Shown here piece after piece: positions 9,475-18,865 of a stretch of DNA of 64,000 bases. Positions within the stretch are counted from its first letter, which is position 1; each line of letters starts with the position of its first letter. The notes under the pieces are model-generated. The model ran no database searches and had not been told where the DNA came from. It saw only the letters and a program-made list of their open reading frames with translations. A program made the translations under genes and the position numbers. Location: NCBI GenBank assembly GCA_003116975.1, contig BGKB01000007.1, forward strand, positions 434,001-498,000, given 5' to 3'. The DNA is from Aurantiochytrium sp. KH105 (lineage: Eukaryota > Sar > Bigyra > Thraustochytrida > Thraustochytriidae).

Positions 9475-12400
9475 TTACGGCGACTGCATCACGTCAGACT
9501 CTGCGCCCTCAAGATTCAAGGTCGCCACGCTCGCCTCAAAAATGTAGTCCGCACGCTCAGGATAAATCATAGGCTCGTGCTTGCTGCGCAGATCCGCAAG
9601 CAAAGCAGGGTACGAGGCCCGACTGAAGCAATTTGTGCACTTGGACCCGAGTAGCATTTCCAGCAGACAAATGAGCTTCTCCGAGAGAAAAGCGTCCGCG
9701 GGGAGCCCAAGCTCAACGAGCGCCGCGTCTTGCTGAAGCGCGTCGGCTAACCATACGAGCGCCTCGAGGAATTCTGTGTAGCTGAGGGCATCGCTTGTAT
9801 TGCGAGCCCGATCGCGCACGTTCCGCACGAGTCTATTCCGGTCCATGGTCTGCGCCGACCAAAACGCCAGCCGCAACGCAAGCGGGCTGTACAGCGTCCC
9901 TCGTTTGCGATCACCCTGCGTATAGGCCGCTCTGCTCACACCCGTCGCCGCCAGCATCTCGAGCCAGTGGTCCTTTTTCATGAGCAAATTTGCGCCCGTC
10001 ACACCAGCGTACTCTTTCCAAAGCCGATCAATTTTTAGCCGATATGTACTCAGCACCACAGTCACGTCATAGTAGTACAACTTGTCCCGTCGAAACGCGT
10101 TGCTTCGAATGCGCTTGCACCGCGGGAAAATGTTGTCCACGAGAAGCCAGATGAAAGCTTCCCGCGGAGACGTTGCGATTCGCGTCGACTTTTTCTCGTC
10201 TCCAAACTTGCGAAGCGCCAGTCGCATCAGCGCCTCGATGAACTCGTACAGACAGAGCGCGTTGTCCGGATTGGCCTCCATGGCTTTTTGTTCCTGTTTC
10301 GATTCTGCCTTGAGCTCGACATTAGCAGCCACAAATGCCTGTTGCGCTGCGTTATCGGGGCAGCTTGCATCAGAAATCTGGCACTCGAAAATAACTTCCA
10401 TGAACTCGTTGAAACCAATGCAGTCATGATCGTTCCCCAGGGCAGAATAGTATCTGTGAACGTTGTGCAACTCGAGGTATGCCGCGTTGACCACCTCTTG
10501 CAACCCGCGGACCTTGTCTTCATCTTTGATAAACCGCTGCAGCTTGGGCTCCAAAAACTGCCAATCCGTGTACATGGAGGCTTCCGCGACGGGAAGTGTG
10601 TCAAAAAAGGCGCGCGAGTCACCCTCTTTGGCGCGATCCTTAAAGATGCTGTTGGCAAGGTCCAGGTGACTATTCTCAGATTCCGCGCCGTCTCCGTCGA
10701 GCGCGTCACTACCTGCACCAAGGTATGGAGAGTACCACCGGAGGCCCCCAATAAGATGCCGGAGCTGCTCTGGATATTCGACGTGGACTTCGATCGCCTC
10801 CTTGCAGCGGTACTGACGAAGAAGGTTCATGTGCTCCTTGAGCTCCCACGTGAATTGGACGAGTCCATCGCAAAATGTCGGAGCGCGCTCACCACTGTCG
10901 CTTTCAAAGACCATGCCCTCTTGTCCTTGAACAGAGACGTCGCTCGTCGTATTCTCGATCCACAAGGTCGCAAGAACCGGAGAGTCGATCACACTTGCCA
11001 CGATCTGCAAAGTAGCATCGAGACCGAGGGCGTTGTAGCTCACCGACATATCTGTTACGGTCGTGTTGACTCGCAGTCCGGCCGCGAGATGAAGGCCGGC
11101 GGCACCCGAAAGCCGATTGCAGGAGAGGTCGATCTTTTGTAGTCGCTCGAGGGTATTCTTCTCGAGCAGCTTGCGCACCGCTTCCGCACAGTCGTCCGTC
11201 ACACCATTAAAGGCAACACGGAGCTCCGCAAGCGATACCGTTTCGGCGTCTGCAAGTAGGGTGCACAGCACTTCAACGCCCTCACCGCCCAATTCATTCC
11301 AGGAGAGGTCGAGTGTCTCCAAGCTAAGTCGCATTCCGCATTCCAAGTCCGCAATGGCGGTTCCAAGCTCGCGAGCCATACCCACACCAAATCGATTCCG
11401 CCGCAGATCAAGAGTCTGCAGGCAGGGACACGCACGAAACGCCGCGACAAGATCCAATGCGTAATCGTCGTCCAAGGTGCTGGACGCAAGGCAAACCTGC
11501 CTCAGGCGCAGCATCATGGGCGCTGTCGTGCACACCGCTCTAGCAAAGGGTGCCCCATGAAGACACGGCTTGAGAAGACAGCAGTCCTTTGTCGTGTCGA
11601 TATCCTCCGCCTGAATTTTGATTTTGGTGACGACATTCTCCTTTGCGAGCAAGACACTCAGACCGTGCAAAGAAAGTCGGTCGATGGGACGCCATCCAAA
11701 GTTAATGAGCACCTCGCTGCACGTTTCGAGAGATCCCCCGGCGTCCAGGTGCCGTGCAAGCGTACAAAAGAGCACATAGAGCTGGATGGGATTGACTTCC
11801 TTCAGAGAAACGAGATCGATAGAGGCCGTCTGGCCGCTTATTGCTGGCGCTGCTGCTGCGCCTGCGCCTGCTGCTGTTGATGACGCTGTAACTTTATCCT
11901 GCGCAATACGAGGAAGACGACTTTGAATCCCAGTTCCAGCGAAGGCATCCCGCACAGTGCATAAGAGGTCAACTTCGGGCGAAGAAAGAAGCTCGGTGCA
12001 TCCCGTGATGAATTCGCTCATAAAGGGGGACGCGTTGGCGGCACCTAGCGCCTCGACCTTTCTCTCATAGCGAGATTTGCTTTCTCGAAAGATGCGCTCT
12101 TTCTCGGTCTTAGCCTTTTGAAGCAGCGTTCGTTTGCGCCGTGCCGCTCGAGAAGCATCGGTCTCATTATCATCATCACCATTGTCATTGTTGTTGTGGA
12201 TCTCGGCGTCCAAGTTTGGGTCAATGCCTTGCTGTGTCGCTGCAGCGAACATTGCTGCAGCTGCGGTCGCAGTGCCCAGCGAAGCTCGTGACGAGCTCCG
12301 TCGCGCATAGGTTCCTCCACGTAGAATATGGACGGCGACGAAGCTTCCGAACTCGGTGTCGTGCACAGCGGAATTGGCTTCTTCGAGCGAGTGCACGGGC

Positions 12401-13221
12401 CAATCACCTATTTGAAGCACCATATCCCCCGTCTGCAGCAACGACTTATGGCCTCGCATATTTGTGTTTTTCACAACAGGGCCACGATTGTCCGTATAGA
12501 TTTGGGCAATACGGACGCGCGGTACAAAGTCTTCTGAGGCGTCTTTTGCAGCAGCCTCGGCGTTTTCGTCGTGCTGATGCTTGCTTTCGTGGCTGCTGCC
12601 GTTGCTACTGCTGCTGCTGCTATTGCTGCTGCTGTTACTACTATTGCGCTGATCCAGCTTACTTTTTGCAGGGCTCAATTCCTCGCTCTCATTCCTAGTC
12701 TTTGCGGAAAAGGAAGAGCTTTGTCGGCCGGTGCTGAACACCTCGCTTTGCTGGGAGCCCTGCGTTTGCAAGTGATGTCGATTTGATGGCGAAGGCTGCT
12801 GCAAACCCTGATTTGCGGGAGTGTTCTCCAGCATGAGGAACCCCAACCCAAACATGGTTCGTTGTACCTCGAAAATAAAGAGCTGCGGCGTCGACGACAC
12901 TTCCTGCGCAAGTGCTTTACGCGCATAGAGTGGAACGAGTCGTTTCCTGCCGCTTTTGCAAAGTTCTTGCTGCACCTGCTGTTTAGAAATCAGCGTCGGT
13001 CTGCCCGTGAGAAGAAGAGACGATTTGCGTATAAACTCATGACCCGCTCGCGTCTTTCGAAAAGAGCGCATGCGCATTGAACTCAAACTATCGCCCTGGG
13101 TATTGAGGGTTGTACGCTCTTCGTTCGCGTCCTGGTCGGCGGTCGAAGCTTGCTCTGGGTTTGGTATGCTGGCCGCGCACGGCATATCGGTTTCGGACGC
13201 GGATGCGGCCGCCCCAGACAT
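9475..13221 (-). CDS. Large PDZ-like and leucine-rich-repeat protein
   Basis: I start at the ATG at 13221 (AMSGAAAS), giving 1248 residues. The frame stays open 120 codons further upstream, but that part reads through a promoter-like direct repeat and low-complexity sequence. Residues ~112-135 contain FEVQRTMFGLGFLML, a PDZ-type GLGF carboxylate-binding loop. After a Ser/Asn/Gln-rich insert (~140-230) the fold appears to resume with VRIAQIYTDNRGPV, LLQTGDMVLQIGDWPV and AVHILRGG (~235-302). About 570-745 are ribonuclease-inhibitor-type LRRs (LQTLDLRRNRFG, LETLDLSWNELG, LQKIDLSCNRLS). The C-terminal ~450 residues are helical and carry twice a motif like LYEFIEALMRLA / YTEFLEALVWLA that resembles EF-hand-derived repeats in protist LRR proteins. 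It is probably a cytoplasmic scaffold; function is unknown. It converges with the PDK-like gene 184 bp away. Confidence 0.75.
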   Translation of the reverse strand: MSGAAASASETDMPCAASIPNPEQASTADQDANEERTTLNTQGDSLSSMRMRSFRKTRAGHEFIRKSSLLLTGRPTLISKQQVQQELCKSGRKRLVPLYARKALAQEVSSTPQLFIFEVQRTMFGLGFLMLENTPANQGLQQPSPSNRHHLQTQGSQQSEVFSTGRQSSSFSAKTRNESEELSPAKSKLDQRNSSNSSSNSSSSSSNGSSHESKHQHDENAEAAAKDASEDFVPRVRIAQIYTDNRGPVVKNTNMRGHKSLLQTGDMVLQIGDWPVHSLEEANSAVHDTEFGSFVAVHILRGGTYARRSSSRASLGTATAAAAMFAAATQQGIDPNLDAEIHNNNDNGDDDNETDASRAARRKRTLLQKAKTEKERIFRESKSRYERKVEALGAANASPFMSEFITGCTELLSSPEVDLLCTVRDAFAGTGIQSRLPRIAQDKVTASSTAAGAGAAAAPAISGQTASIDLVSLKEVNPIQLYVLFCTLARHLDAGGSLETCSEVLINFGWRPIDRLSLHGLSVLLAKENVVTKIKIQAEDIDTTKDCCLLKPCLHGAPFARAVCTTAPMMLRLRQVCLASSTLDDDYALDLVAAFRACPCLQTLDLRRNRFGVGMARELGTAIADLECGMRLSLETLDLSWNELGGEGVEVLCTLLADAETVSLAELRVAFNGVTDDCAEAVRKLLEKNTLERLQKIDLSCNRLSGAAGLHLAAGLRVNTTVTDMSVSYNALGLDATLQIVASVIDSPVLATLWIENTTSDVSVQGQEGMVFESDSGERAPTFCDGLVQFTWELKEHMNLLRQYRCKEAIEVHVEYPEQLRHLIGGLRWYSPYLGAGSDALDGDGAESENSHLDLANSIFKDRAKEGDSRAFFDTLPVAEASMYTDWQFLEPKLQRFIKDEDKVRGLQEVVNAAYLELHNVHRYYSALGNDHDCIGFNEFMEVIFECQISDASCPDNAAQQAFVAANVELKAESKQEQKAMEANPDNALCLYEFIEALMRLALRKFGDEKKSTRIATSPREAFIWLLVDNIFPRCKRIRSNAFRRDKLYYYDVTVVLSTYRLKIDRLWKEYAGVTGANLLMKKDHWLEMLAATGVSRAAYTQGDRKRGTLYSPLALRLAFWSAQTMDRNRLVRNVRDRARNTSDALSYTEFLEALVWLADALQQDAALVELGLPADAFLSEKLICLLEMLLGSKCTNCFSRASYPALLADLRSKHEPMIYPERADYIFEASVATLNLEGAESDVMQSP

Positions 13222-13891
13222 GGCTCGACTTGCTGTCTCTCCGACTCGCAAGAGTGACTCGTGTGTGGTATGGTACGCACGTCGATTGCGAGCTGGTAGG
13301 AGGCTGTCTTCGCAGCCCGAACCCAAAGCAGACGCGTCGAGGACGCGTGACTCTTGTCGTAGCGAGTCTGTCTCCCTCCTTTCCACCCTTCTCCCCTCCT
13401 CTCCTCCCTCCCTCTCCCTTCGCGTTTGCTTGCTCGCTTGCCAAGTGGAGAAGAAAACCAGGAACTCTAACTTTTGCAGCGAGTCCAAGCCGCGGGGGTC
13501 GAGAGATCCGCGCCGCCCCCAAAATGGGTTGCGCGACATGTTCCCCTCCCCAAATGGGTTGCGCACATTTTGTGGTTCCAAATTGATTCTTGTGGGATTC
13601 GCGCAGACACCTTGCTAGATCGTGTGCTCCTGTCACAAGACTCTGAGATAAAATGCACGAATTCTCTGTTTGCTTGAAGTGAACGTGTGCACGCGCGCGC
13701 TCCACGGACGGCGTGTGCGAGCTTTACCTGATCCGTGTGATGCAATGTAGTGCTGCAGGCATGGCGATGCCCCTTGGTCAAGCCTCCTCTAGCACTTGCG
13801 ACTCGGCATGAGAGATGAAAAGTTATGTAATATAGAATGGACTGGAATGACTCGTCAATCAGGCTACTTGCTAGGCACTCACAACTCACTT
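13222..13891. promoter_or_regulatory. Upstream region of the LRR gene with a duplicated GC-rich element
   Basis: The word AAATGGGTTGCGC occurs twice, at 13522-13534 and 13552-13564, 30 bp apart in the same orientation. Each copy is followed by ACAT (after an extra G in the first). Reverse-complemented, GCGCAACCCATTT lies about 300-340 bp upstream of the chosen LRR ATG, a reasonable place for a transcription-factor site pair. The word TTGCGC resembles an E2F-type core, but that is only a resemblance. Otherwise the stretch is low-complexity, with no other gene seen. Confidence 0.35.
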
Positions 13892-14109
13892 TCACCACTT
13901 GTCGAGGATCTCGCTGTAGCCCAGCATGGTGCTGATCTTCTTTTTGGCCAGCATCAGCTCGCGCGGATGTCCTTTTTCATGATGACGAGGTTCTTGATGT
14001 TGTTGTTGAGCGGCTCGACCGCGATGTTGCGCACGTTTCGCAGGAGCACCGTAGAAATCATGTTGTTGCAGATTGTTGTGCGTACCTCGAGCTGCTTGAG
14101 GATCTCGTC
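13892..14109 (-). pseudogene. Orphan coding-like segment with a frame break
   Basis: Read on the minus strand, an acceptor-like ...TATAG at 14110 is followed by 48 open codons of normal composition (begins DEILKQLEVRTTICNNM, continues NVRNIAVEPLNNNIKNLVIM, ends KKDIRAS then TGA). Shifting frame at that point continues at once into another protein-like run (LMLAKKKISTMLGYSEILDKW) that ends in TGA at 13892. The two halves look like one helical protein with a 1- or 2-nt indel. There is no room for 5' exons before the oxygenase gene ends at 14193. It could be a decayed gene fragment, the 3' exon of a gene spliced across its neighbour, or a sequencing error. I do not recognise the family. Confidence 0.4.
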
Positions 14110-14130
14110 CTATACCACATTTTTCTATAG

Positions 14131-14138
14131 TAGGCCTA
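14131..14138. promoter_or_regulatory. TAGGCCTA palindrome between the oxygenase and the orphan segment
   Basis: Preceded by CTATAG and followed by TTGTAAAAAA. It lies in the 83-bp gap between the orphan segment's acceptor and the oxygenase stop. Confidence 0.3.
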
Positions 14139-14192
14139 TTGTAAAAAACGTGTCAATTGCAGGTTTTTTTTGTTCGAAACTTCCAAGGTTAT

Positions 14193-15194
14193 CTAAGCGT
14201 GCAATTTGCAGACCGGTTTAGGGCCATGTGTCATGCGCCAGCATCCAGACGTGCTACATACACCACCGCGAGGTGGTTCACGACGTTTGCGTTTTCGCGG
14301 TGATTTTTCGCCATTGCTGTTTTTATCGTTGCTCTTGCTAGCGTTGTCAGCGGCTTCAGGCTCGCTAGGATCCGCTTTAAGGCCCGGCTTGGGCAGCAGC
14401 GCAAGTCGAAGACCCGACTTGCTCTGCGTGTATGCCAGTTGAGACACCGACGAGATCCACAAATTCATGCCAAACTTGGAAATGCCTGGCTGCGTCGGCT
14501 CAGCCTCGTGTTTAACGCGCGGATCAAGATTGCCTTTGGCGTCGATATTGCAAAATAAGACGGCAGCGCCTCGCTCAGGACGTACGCGGAGTCCTAGCTC
14601 AGGAAAACTTGTGCAGCCACCTTGATCGTCCTCCAATGAGTTCAGATACACGAAAAAGGTTACCAGACGTACTGGGTCCCCAGGTTCGGGCAGGGCAAGC
14701 GAGCCGTCCTGAAGGACTTCGCTGCAGTCGTGATGTAGGCCAAAGTGTTGCCCGTTCTTGTATCGTACAATTTGTAAAGGTTCGACGTTGTCCACGGGCA
14801 GGCCAACATATTCCGCGGCGCGAGACTCTATCGCACGGATTTTGCCGTCCCCCATCTTGCGCAGACTCAGAAAGGTTGAAGTTCGATGCTCAGAAAACAC
14901 TCTGCCACCACCCTTGTCCATCATATACGATTTTCTCCCAAAACTCGCGGACTCTTTGCCGCTGCGAACCTGGTCCAGATGAACCAGCTCACTTTCGGTG
15001 AGGAAGTTGTGGATAACATAGATTGGTGGCTCTTCGCAAACACGCTCCATTCGCCTTTTTGCCCCAGGTTTCTCGACCATGCTGCGATTTTGATCCTCGT
15101 CAAAGAACAAAGTCTTCATTTGTCCCGAGTGCACGCGGCATATTTGATTTACGGGCGTGCCGCGGCTCGAGGTGCGCCGCTGCGTCTCAACCAT
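14193..15194 (-). CDS. Prolyl-4-hydroxylase-like 2-oxoglutarate/Fe(II) oxygenase
   Basis: 333 residues from the ATG at 15194. The same frame is open further upstream, but it crosses a (CT)n tract that looks like an intron end. Residues ~55-250 form the P4H double-stranded beta-helix: VIHNFLTESELVHL at the start, SEHRTSTFLSL, VRYKNGQHFGLHHD with the iron-binding H-x-D (His154/Asp156), LVTFFVYLN, GGCTSFPELGLRVRPERGAAVLF, the distal histidine in DPRVKHEAEP (~229) and the 2-oxoglutarate-binding lysine in ISKFGMNLWI (~240). The family hydroxylates proline in proteins using O2 and 2-oxoglutarate. No signal peptide is obvious, so it may be cytosolic or nuclear rather than collagen-type. The C-terminus is basic (KRKRR) and ends in a compact Cys/His cluster (GVCSTSGCWRMTHGPKPVCKLHA), possibly a small zinc-binding motif. 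Confidence 0.88.
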   Translation of the reverse strand: MVETQRRTSSRGTPVNQICRVHSGQMKTLFFDEDQNRSMVEKPGAKRRMERVCEEPPIYVIHNFLTESELVHLDQVRSGKESASFGRKSYMMDKGGGRVFSEHRTSTFLSLRKMGDGKIRAIESRAAEYVGLPVDNVEPLQIVRYKNGQHFGLHHDCSEVLQDGSLALPEPGDPVRLVTFFVYLNSLEDDQGGCTSFPELGLRVRPERGAAVLFCNIDAKGNLDPRVKHEAEPTQPGISKFGMNLWISSVSQLAYTQSKSGLRLALLPKPGLKADPSEPEAADNASKSNDKNSNGEKSPRKRKRREPPRGGVCSTSGCWRMTHGPKPVCKLHA

Positions 15195-15387
15195 CAGCCT
15201 CCTTCTGGTGGAAATGCAGGTCCAACTGCCTCGAGCAAGCTTTCGACAGCGAAGGCGGCTGCCGCGCTCGCGGTTGCGATTGCGGCGCAAGTGTTCGCGA
15301 CGGCGTTCGCGAGCCTGACTCTTGTCCTGGCTGCCACCGCGACACGAGGACAGGTGACTGACGCCGATGGCAGATGAGACTCTGGCT

Positions 15388-15435
<48 letters not shown>

Positions 15436-16367
15436 CTCTTGATCTTTTCAGCTTGAAGGGCGGCCCCGAAGGGAGGATTGTGCATTTGCGCACAGAAAAG
15501 AGGCGAAAGGACCTTGCTCTCGACACAACGAGCCGGCATGAGAAACTCACAGTCCCGTTGAATAAGATTGCAGGCGTCCTCGGCAGGCCTACATGCTGTC
15601 AGCCGGATAAACGTGCCTGGTATACAATGAGTAAGTAAAACGTAAAACTATAACTTTTGCCATTCACCCCTCCCTCCTTTTAGAGAGAATGGGCCTACTC
15701 ACAATTTCTTGTCGTGTAAGCCGTCGTACTATAGATGCTTGCCGACTTTGCTTTCGTTTGAGCAAAAACGTGCGTCTGTTTTTTTGGCTCCTGTTGTTTC
15801 TTGCTTGAGATCGATTTGCAGAAAAAATGATCGTGAATTCGATGACAAACTATACGATGCATTCAATTTTGCGCATTCCCATCAATCGCTTCCTATGCAA
15901 CCGTCTGCATCTTGCTACTGGCAACGACTGGCAATCCAAGTATTGTATGATTGTTTTCCCCATCGAGTTCTGGTGGCATTTTTTGCCCTAGGCTAGTACA
16001 GAAGAAGCCTCAGCTGATCACGAGAGTGAGATTTGCGGCATATTTTAGTTTGCACCCCGAGCTTGCGTGCGCGTGGCCCGCTCGCGAGCGGGCACGCGAG
16101 CGTGCGGGGCTAGTGCGGCGAAGCCACCGCGGCCCTTGCTCCTTACGGTCGAGCCTGGCCTTCGACCGAGGTTATCTGTTTTGCGGCGAGTACACCAAAC
16201 GCAGGAGACGACAGCCCAAGGGATCGGGAGGGTCTTTGTGTCTGTCTCCTGGTCTGCCCACGAGGACTCCGCTGACAACTGTGCTCGTGCTCGTGCTCGT
16301 GCTCGTAGTGCTGCGAACCTCAAGCATTGCGCCGTGCGACAAAAGAAACGAGCTAGCGCGCCAAATC
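15195..16367. promoter_or_regulatory. Divergent promoter region with probable 5'-UTR intron of the oxygenase gene
   Basis: On the minus strand a GTGAGT donor at 15550 pairs with an acceptor ending CTGTCAG at 15386, giving a 165-nt intron in the oxygenase leader. Its polypyrimidine tract is a pure (CT)n microsatellite, 15391-15430 on the plus strand as (AG)n. The segment between 15385 and the ATG at 15194 is open in another frame but hits TGA just before the ATG. A CAGGCCTA element is at 15584-15591. The remainder, to the BAG6-like ATG at 16368, is promoter sequence. The BAG6 frame is open back to 15951 but has no ubiquitin-like sequence there. Confidence 0.5.
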
Positions 16368-18551
16368 ATGGAAACAATTTGGACGATTCGCGTGAAAACG
16401 CTAAACTCGGAGACGTCGAGCCCAGTCCAGCTGGCATCGACGAGTTCCGTGCCAGATCTCAAGTCAAGCATCCATGAGGCGCTAGGAATCGCTACGGAAC
16501 GCCAACGTCTCATCTTCCGGGGCCGCGTCCTCAAAAACAGCGAGTCTCTAGTTGCATGCTCGCTAGAAGACGGTGTTACTATTCATCTTGTGGAAAGAGC
16601 GCACGATGCCCCAGCTCTGCCCCCAGGCGCGCAGGATGACGGATCCACAACATTTCCCAGGAGAAGCAACGATACGAACACTACACACGGGTCCAACAGC
16701 GCGAACGCTCGTGCTGGCGCGCCCAGGACGCGCATAAGGATTGGTTTCGAGCAAGATTTAAGACAGCATCTCAGTTCCCAAGTGTTGAATGAACTCAATT
16801 CTCTCTTTGACCCCCCAACGACAGCATTTTCACCATGGAGACATCAAACTGCCGGAGCCGAAACAACAAATGCCCGGAGTCGTCTCCGCAGAATTGACAG
16901 AGGAAGCCATGCTGCAGCCTCACGGCAAACAAGAACTGCAAACGCGTCAAGCCTAGAGTCGACGACGTCCCGACGATCGAGACCACGAAGCCGACGTTCG
17001 AGACCTTTTATGTCCCATGTGCAACCGCGTTTTACAATACTAGGCTTTCATTTGCCTCAGAGCGGTGACGCCTCGCCGTCGCTTTCGGGAGGCCCTTCAG
17101 CTCATGCCCAAACGTATCCTGCTTCTGTTCCTCCCTTTGGAGAGCCGCAGAGAGATGAAGTAGTGTCCTTTCCCATGGCAATGCCTGTTCCCAGTATATC
17201 CAATTTGACCCGAAGCGCTCATCAAACTTATGCAGGGACGACTCCTGACCAAAGGTCTTCTCAAGGCGCAGAGGGCACGCCCCACTCGCGAGCGAGCCCG
17301 GACGGAGAGCGCGCGAGGACCCCTGTCCCCAATATTGATTGGAGTGAACCTATTTTCCCTCCCCATCTCTTTGGAAGATTTCGAGGCCGTCGAGCCGCGT
17401 CTTCATCGTCGACGTTTGGGTCGTCTGCGCGCGCTACAAACATTCCTTCAGCTCGCAATGACCGACAAACGCCAGCTTTGGCAAACACATTTTCACCTCT
17501 GTCACCGGTACACTCAGGCCGCCTATCAGATCTCCCGGAAAGCGATTCATCTGTGCAACAAGAGCAAGCAAGGTCATCCTTGAACGAGCTGCGACAGCAG
17601 GCCAATCACTTGCAGCGTTTGGCCGAAAACTTTCGTTCCGAAGCTGCCGCTGCCAGCGAAAGGGGCGTGGGTGCTTTACTTGACAAAAGTGTGGGCGCAC
17701 GGAATACTCCAAGCTGGATCGCGCTCAGGGAAATGATTCAGGAGAGTGAAATGACGCTGCGGCCACTTTTTCGGTATCCGTATCAGTACCAAAGCAACAG
17801 AAGCCGAGCTGCCCTCTTGAATCTTATTAACGCAGGCATTGCGCAATTGATTGAGATGCAGTCGCGCGTTCTTCAACTTCCTCTCGGGTCGGGACTCGCA
17901 TCCGTGCCCGTTGTCAACTCAAGGTTGGCATCATCATTGTCGACATCAACCGCGACACCGACAAGGCATAGCCGCCCTGGAAGCACGTCTTCGACGCTGC
18001 GAGGCGCACATCATGGCAGTATTAATGCTCACTGGTCGCAGCGCGTTGAGTTGCCGCCTCCATCTCCGCCACATATCGGTTTTGAGAGGACGACGACGTC
18101 GACGCCGCCGCCGCCGCCGCTGCTTCCGAACATGGATGGTCGCGTGCTTCAAACACGGAGGTCGAGGCAGCTGGAGCAGGTGCGAATGGGGTCACGCGCA
18201 TCGGCTTCTCTGCGCGAAGACGCTGCACCTGACGCGTCCGCGCAGTCAAGTGCCATGCCGGCTTCACAAGGGACGAAACGAAAGCGAGATTTAGCAGGCT
18301 CGGATCGACGTCAAAACACTAGGTCACGAAGGATGCTGGAAGAGACCTGTACCACTAGCAACAGCGACAATGTGAGCACCGGCTCCAGCGCCAGCGCTAG
18401 AAGCGGTGGTGCCACTACAACCGCTTGTAGCAGCAATAAACCCGGCCAAAGCGAGAGAAACCACAATAAGACGAATAACGACAACAACGACAACAACGAC
18501 AACAACGACAAAACCCCGAACAGCCAAAAGTGCAAAACCAACGATACCTAG
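16368..18551 (+). CDS. BAG6: BAG6/Scythe-like ubiquitin-like-domain chaperone scaffold
   Basis: 727 residues from ATG 16368, chosen because the ubiquitin-like domain starts immediately. Residues ~3-78 are the Ubl: WTIRVKTLNSETS, ERQRLIFRGRVL and DGVTIHLVERA. These match the BAG6 Ubl pattern (VKTLDSQT, EKQRLIYQGRVL, VIHLVERA) more closely than ubiquitin. A long Pro/Ser/Thr-rich disordered region follows. A helical segment at ~405-510 (LNELRQQANHLQRLAENF, LIQ-like LINAGIAQLIEMQSRVL) occupies the place of the BAG6 central helical domain. The C-terminus has a basic cluster (GTKRKRDL, NTRSRRM) like the BAG6 nuclear signal, then Asn/Ser-rich sequence. No clear BAG domain is seen. In animals BAG6 holds tail-anchored and mislocalised proteins and binds GET4 through the region of its nuclear signal. 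Here GET4 is the next gene, convergent, 309 bp away. Confidence 0.85.
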   Translation: METIWTIRVKTLNSETSSPVQLASTSSVPDLKSSIHEALGIATERQRLIFRGRVLKNSESLVACSLEDGVTIHLVERAHDAPALPPGAQDDGSTTFPRRSNDTNTTHGSNSANARAGAPRTRIRIGFEQDLRQHLSSQVLNELNSLFDPPTTAFSPWRHQTAGAETTNARSRLRRIDRGSHAAASRQTRTANASSLESTTSRRSRPRSRRSRPFMSHVQPRFTILGFHLPQSGDASPSLSGGPSAHAQTYPASVPPFGEPQRDEVVSFPMAMPVPSISNLTRSAHQTYAGTTPDQRSSQGAEGTPHSRASPDGERARTPVPNIDWSEPIFPPHLFGRFRGRRAASSSSTFGSSARATNIPSARNDRQTPALANTFSPLSPVHSGRLSDLPESDSSVQQEQARSSLNELRQQANHLQRLAENFRSEAAAASERGVGALLDKSVGARNTPSWIALREMIQESEMTLRPLFRYPYQYQSNRSRAALLNLINAGIAQLIEMQSRVLQLPLGSGLASVPVVNSRLASSLSTSTATPTRHSRPGSTSSTLRGAHHGSINAHWSQRVELPPPSPPHIGFERTTTSTPPPPPLLPNMDGRVLQTRRSRQLEQVRMGSRASASLREDAAPDASAQSSAMPASQGTKRKRDLAGSDRRQNTRSRRMLEETCTTSNSDNVSTGSSASARSGGATTTACSSNKPGQSERNHNKTNNDNNDNNDNNDKTPNSQKCKTNDT

Positions 18552-18768
18552 CAGCAATGAGACTATGTAAGAAAATGACAAACGATGGGCACAAACATGG
18601 AAACGTCAAAACCGTGAAGTCTGCACGTTGTCCACCTGAGACCGTTTCAAAATTTGTGTGTGCACGTCTGTTCGAAACAAGAGCGATATCCATCGTATCA
18701 GGCGAAAAAAGGTTCGAGAAAGAGGAGAGACGAATGTCACTGCGATCATGATGAAAAAGATCCGCTGT

Positions 18769-18865
18769 AAAGAATATCAAATGATGTTAGCTGAAGCGAA
18801 AAGAGCGCCACTGCAACCAAGGTGGAGATGGGGCTCCTTTGCAAAGAATAACAAATGATGTTAGC
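18769..18865. repeat. Direct repeat across the GET4 stop codon
   Basis: The 23-bp word beginning AAAGAAT and ending GATGTTAGC occurs at 18769-18791 and again at 18843-18865 with one mismatch, 74 bp apart. The second copy contains the GET4 stop (TTA on the plus strand at 18861-18863); the first lies in its 3' untranslated region. The repeat may be a recent local duplication or a paired 3'-end processing element. Confidence 0.7.

Noticed and set aside
13222..13581. N-terminal 120-codon extension of the LRR protein
   Set aside because: It reads through a duplicated promoter-like element and low-complexity sequence; the ATG at 13221 is more plausible.
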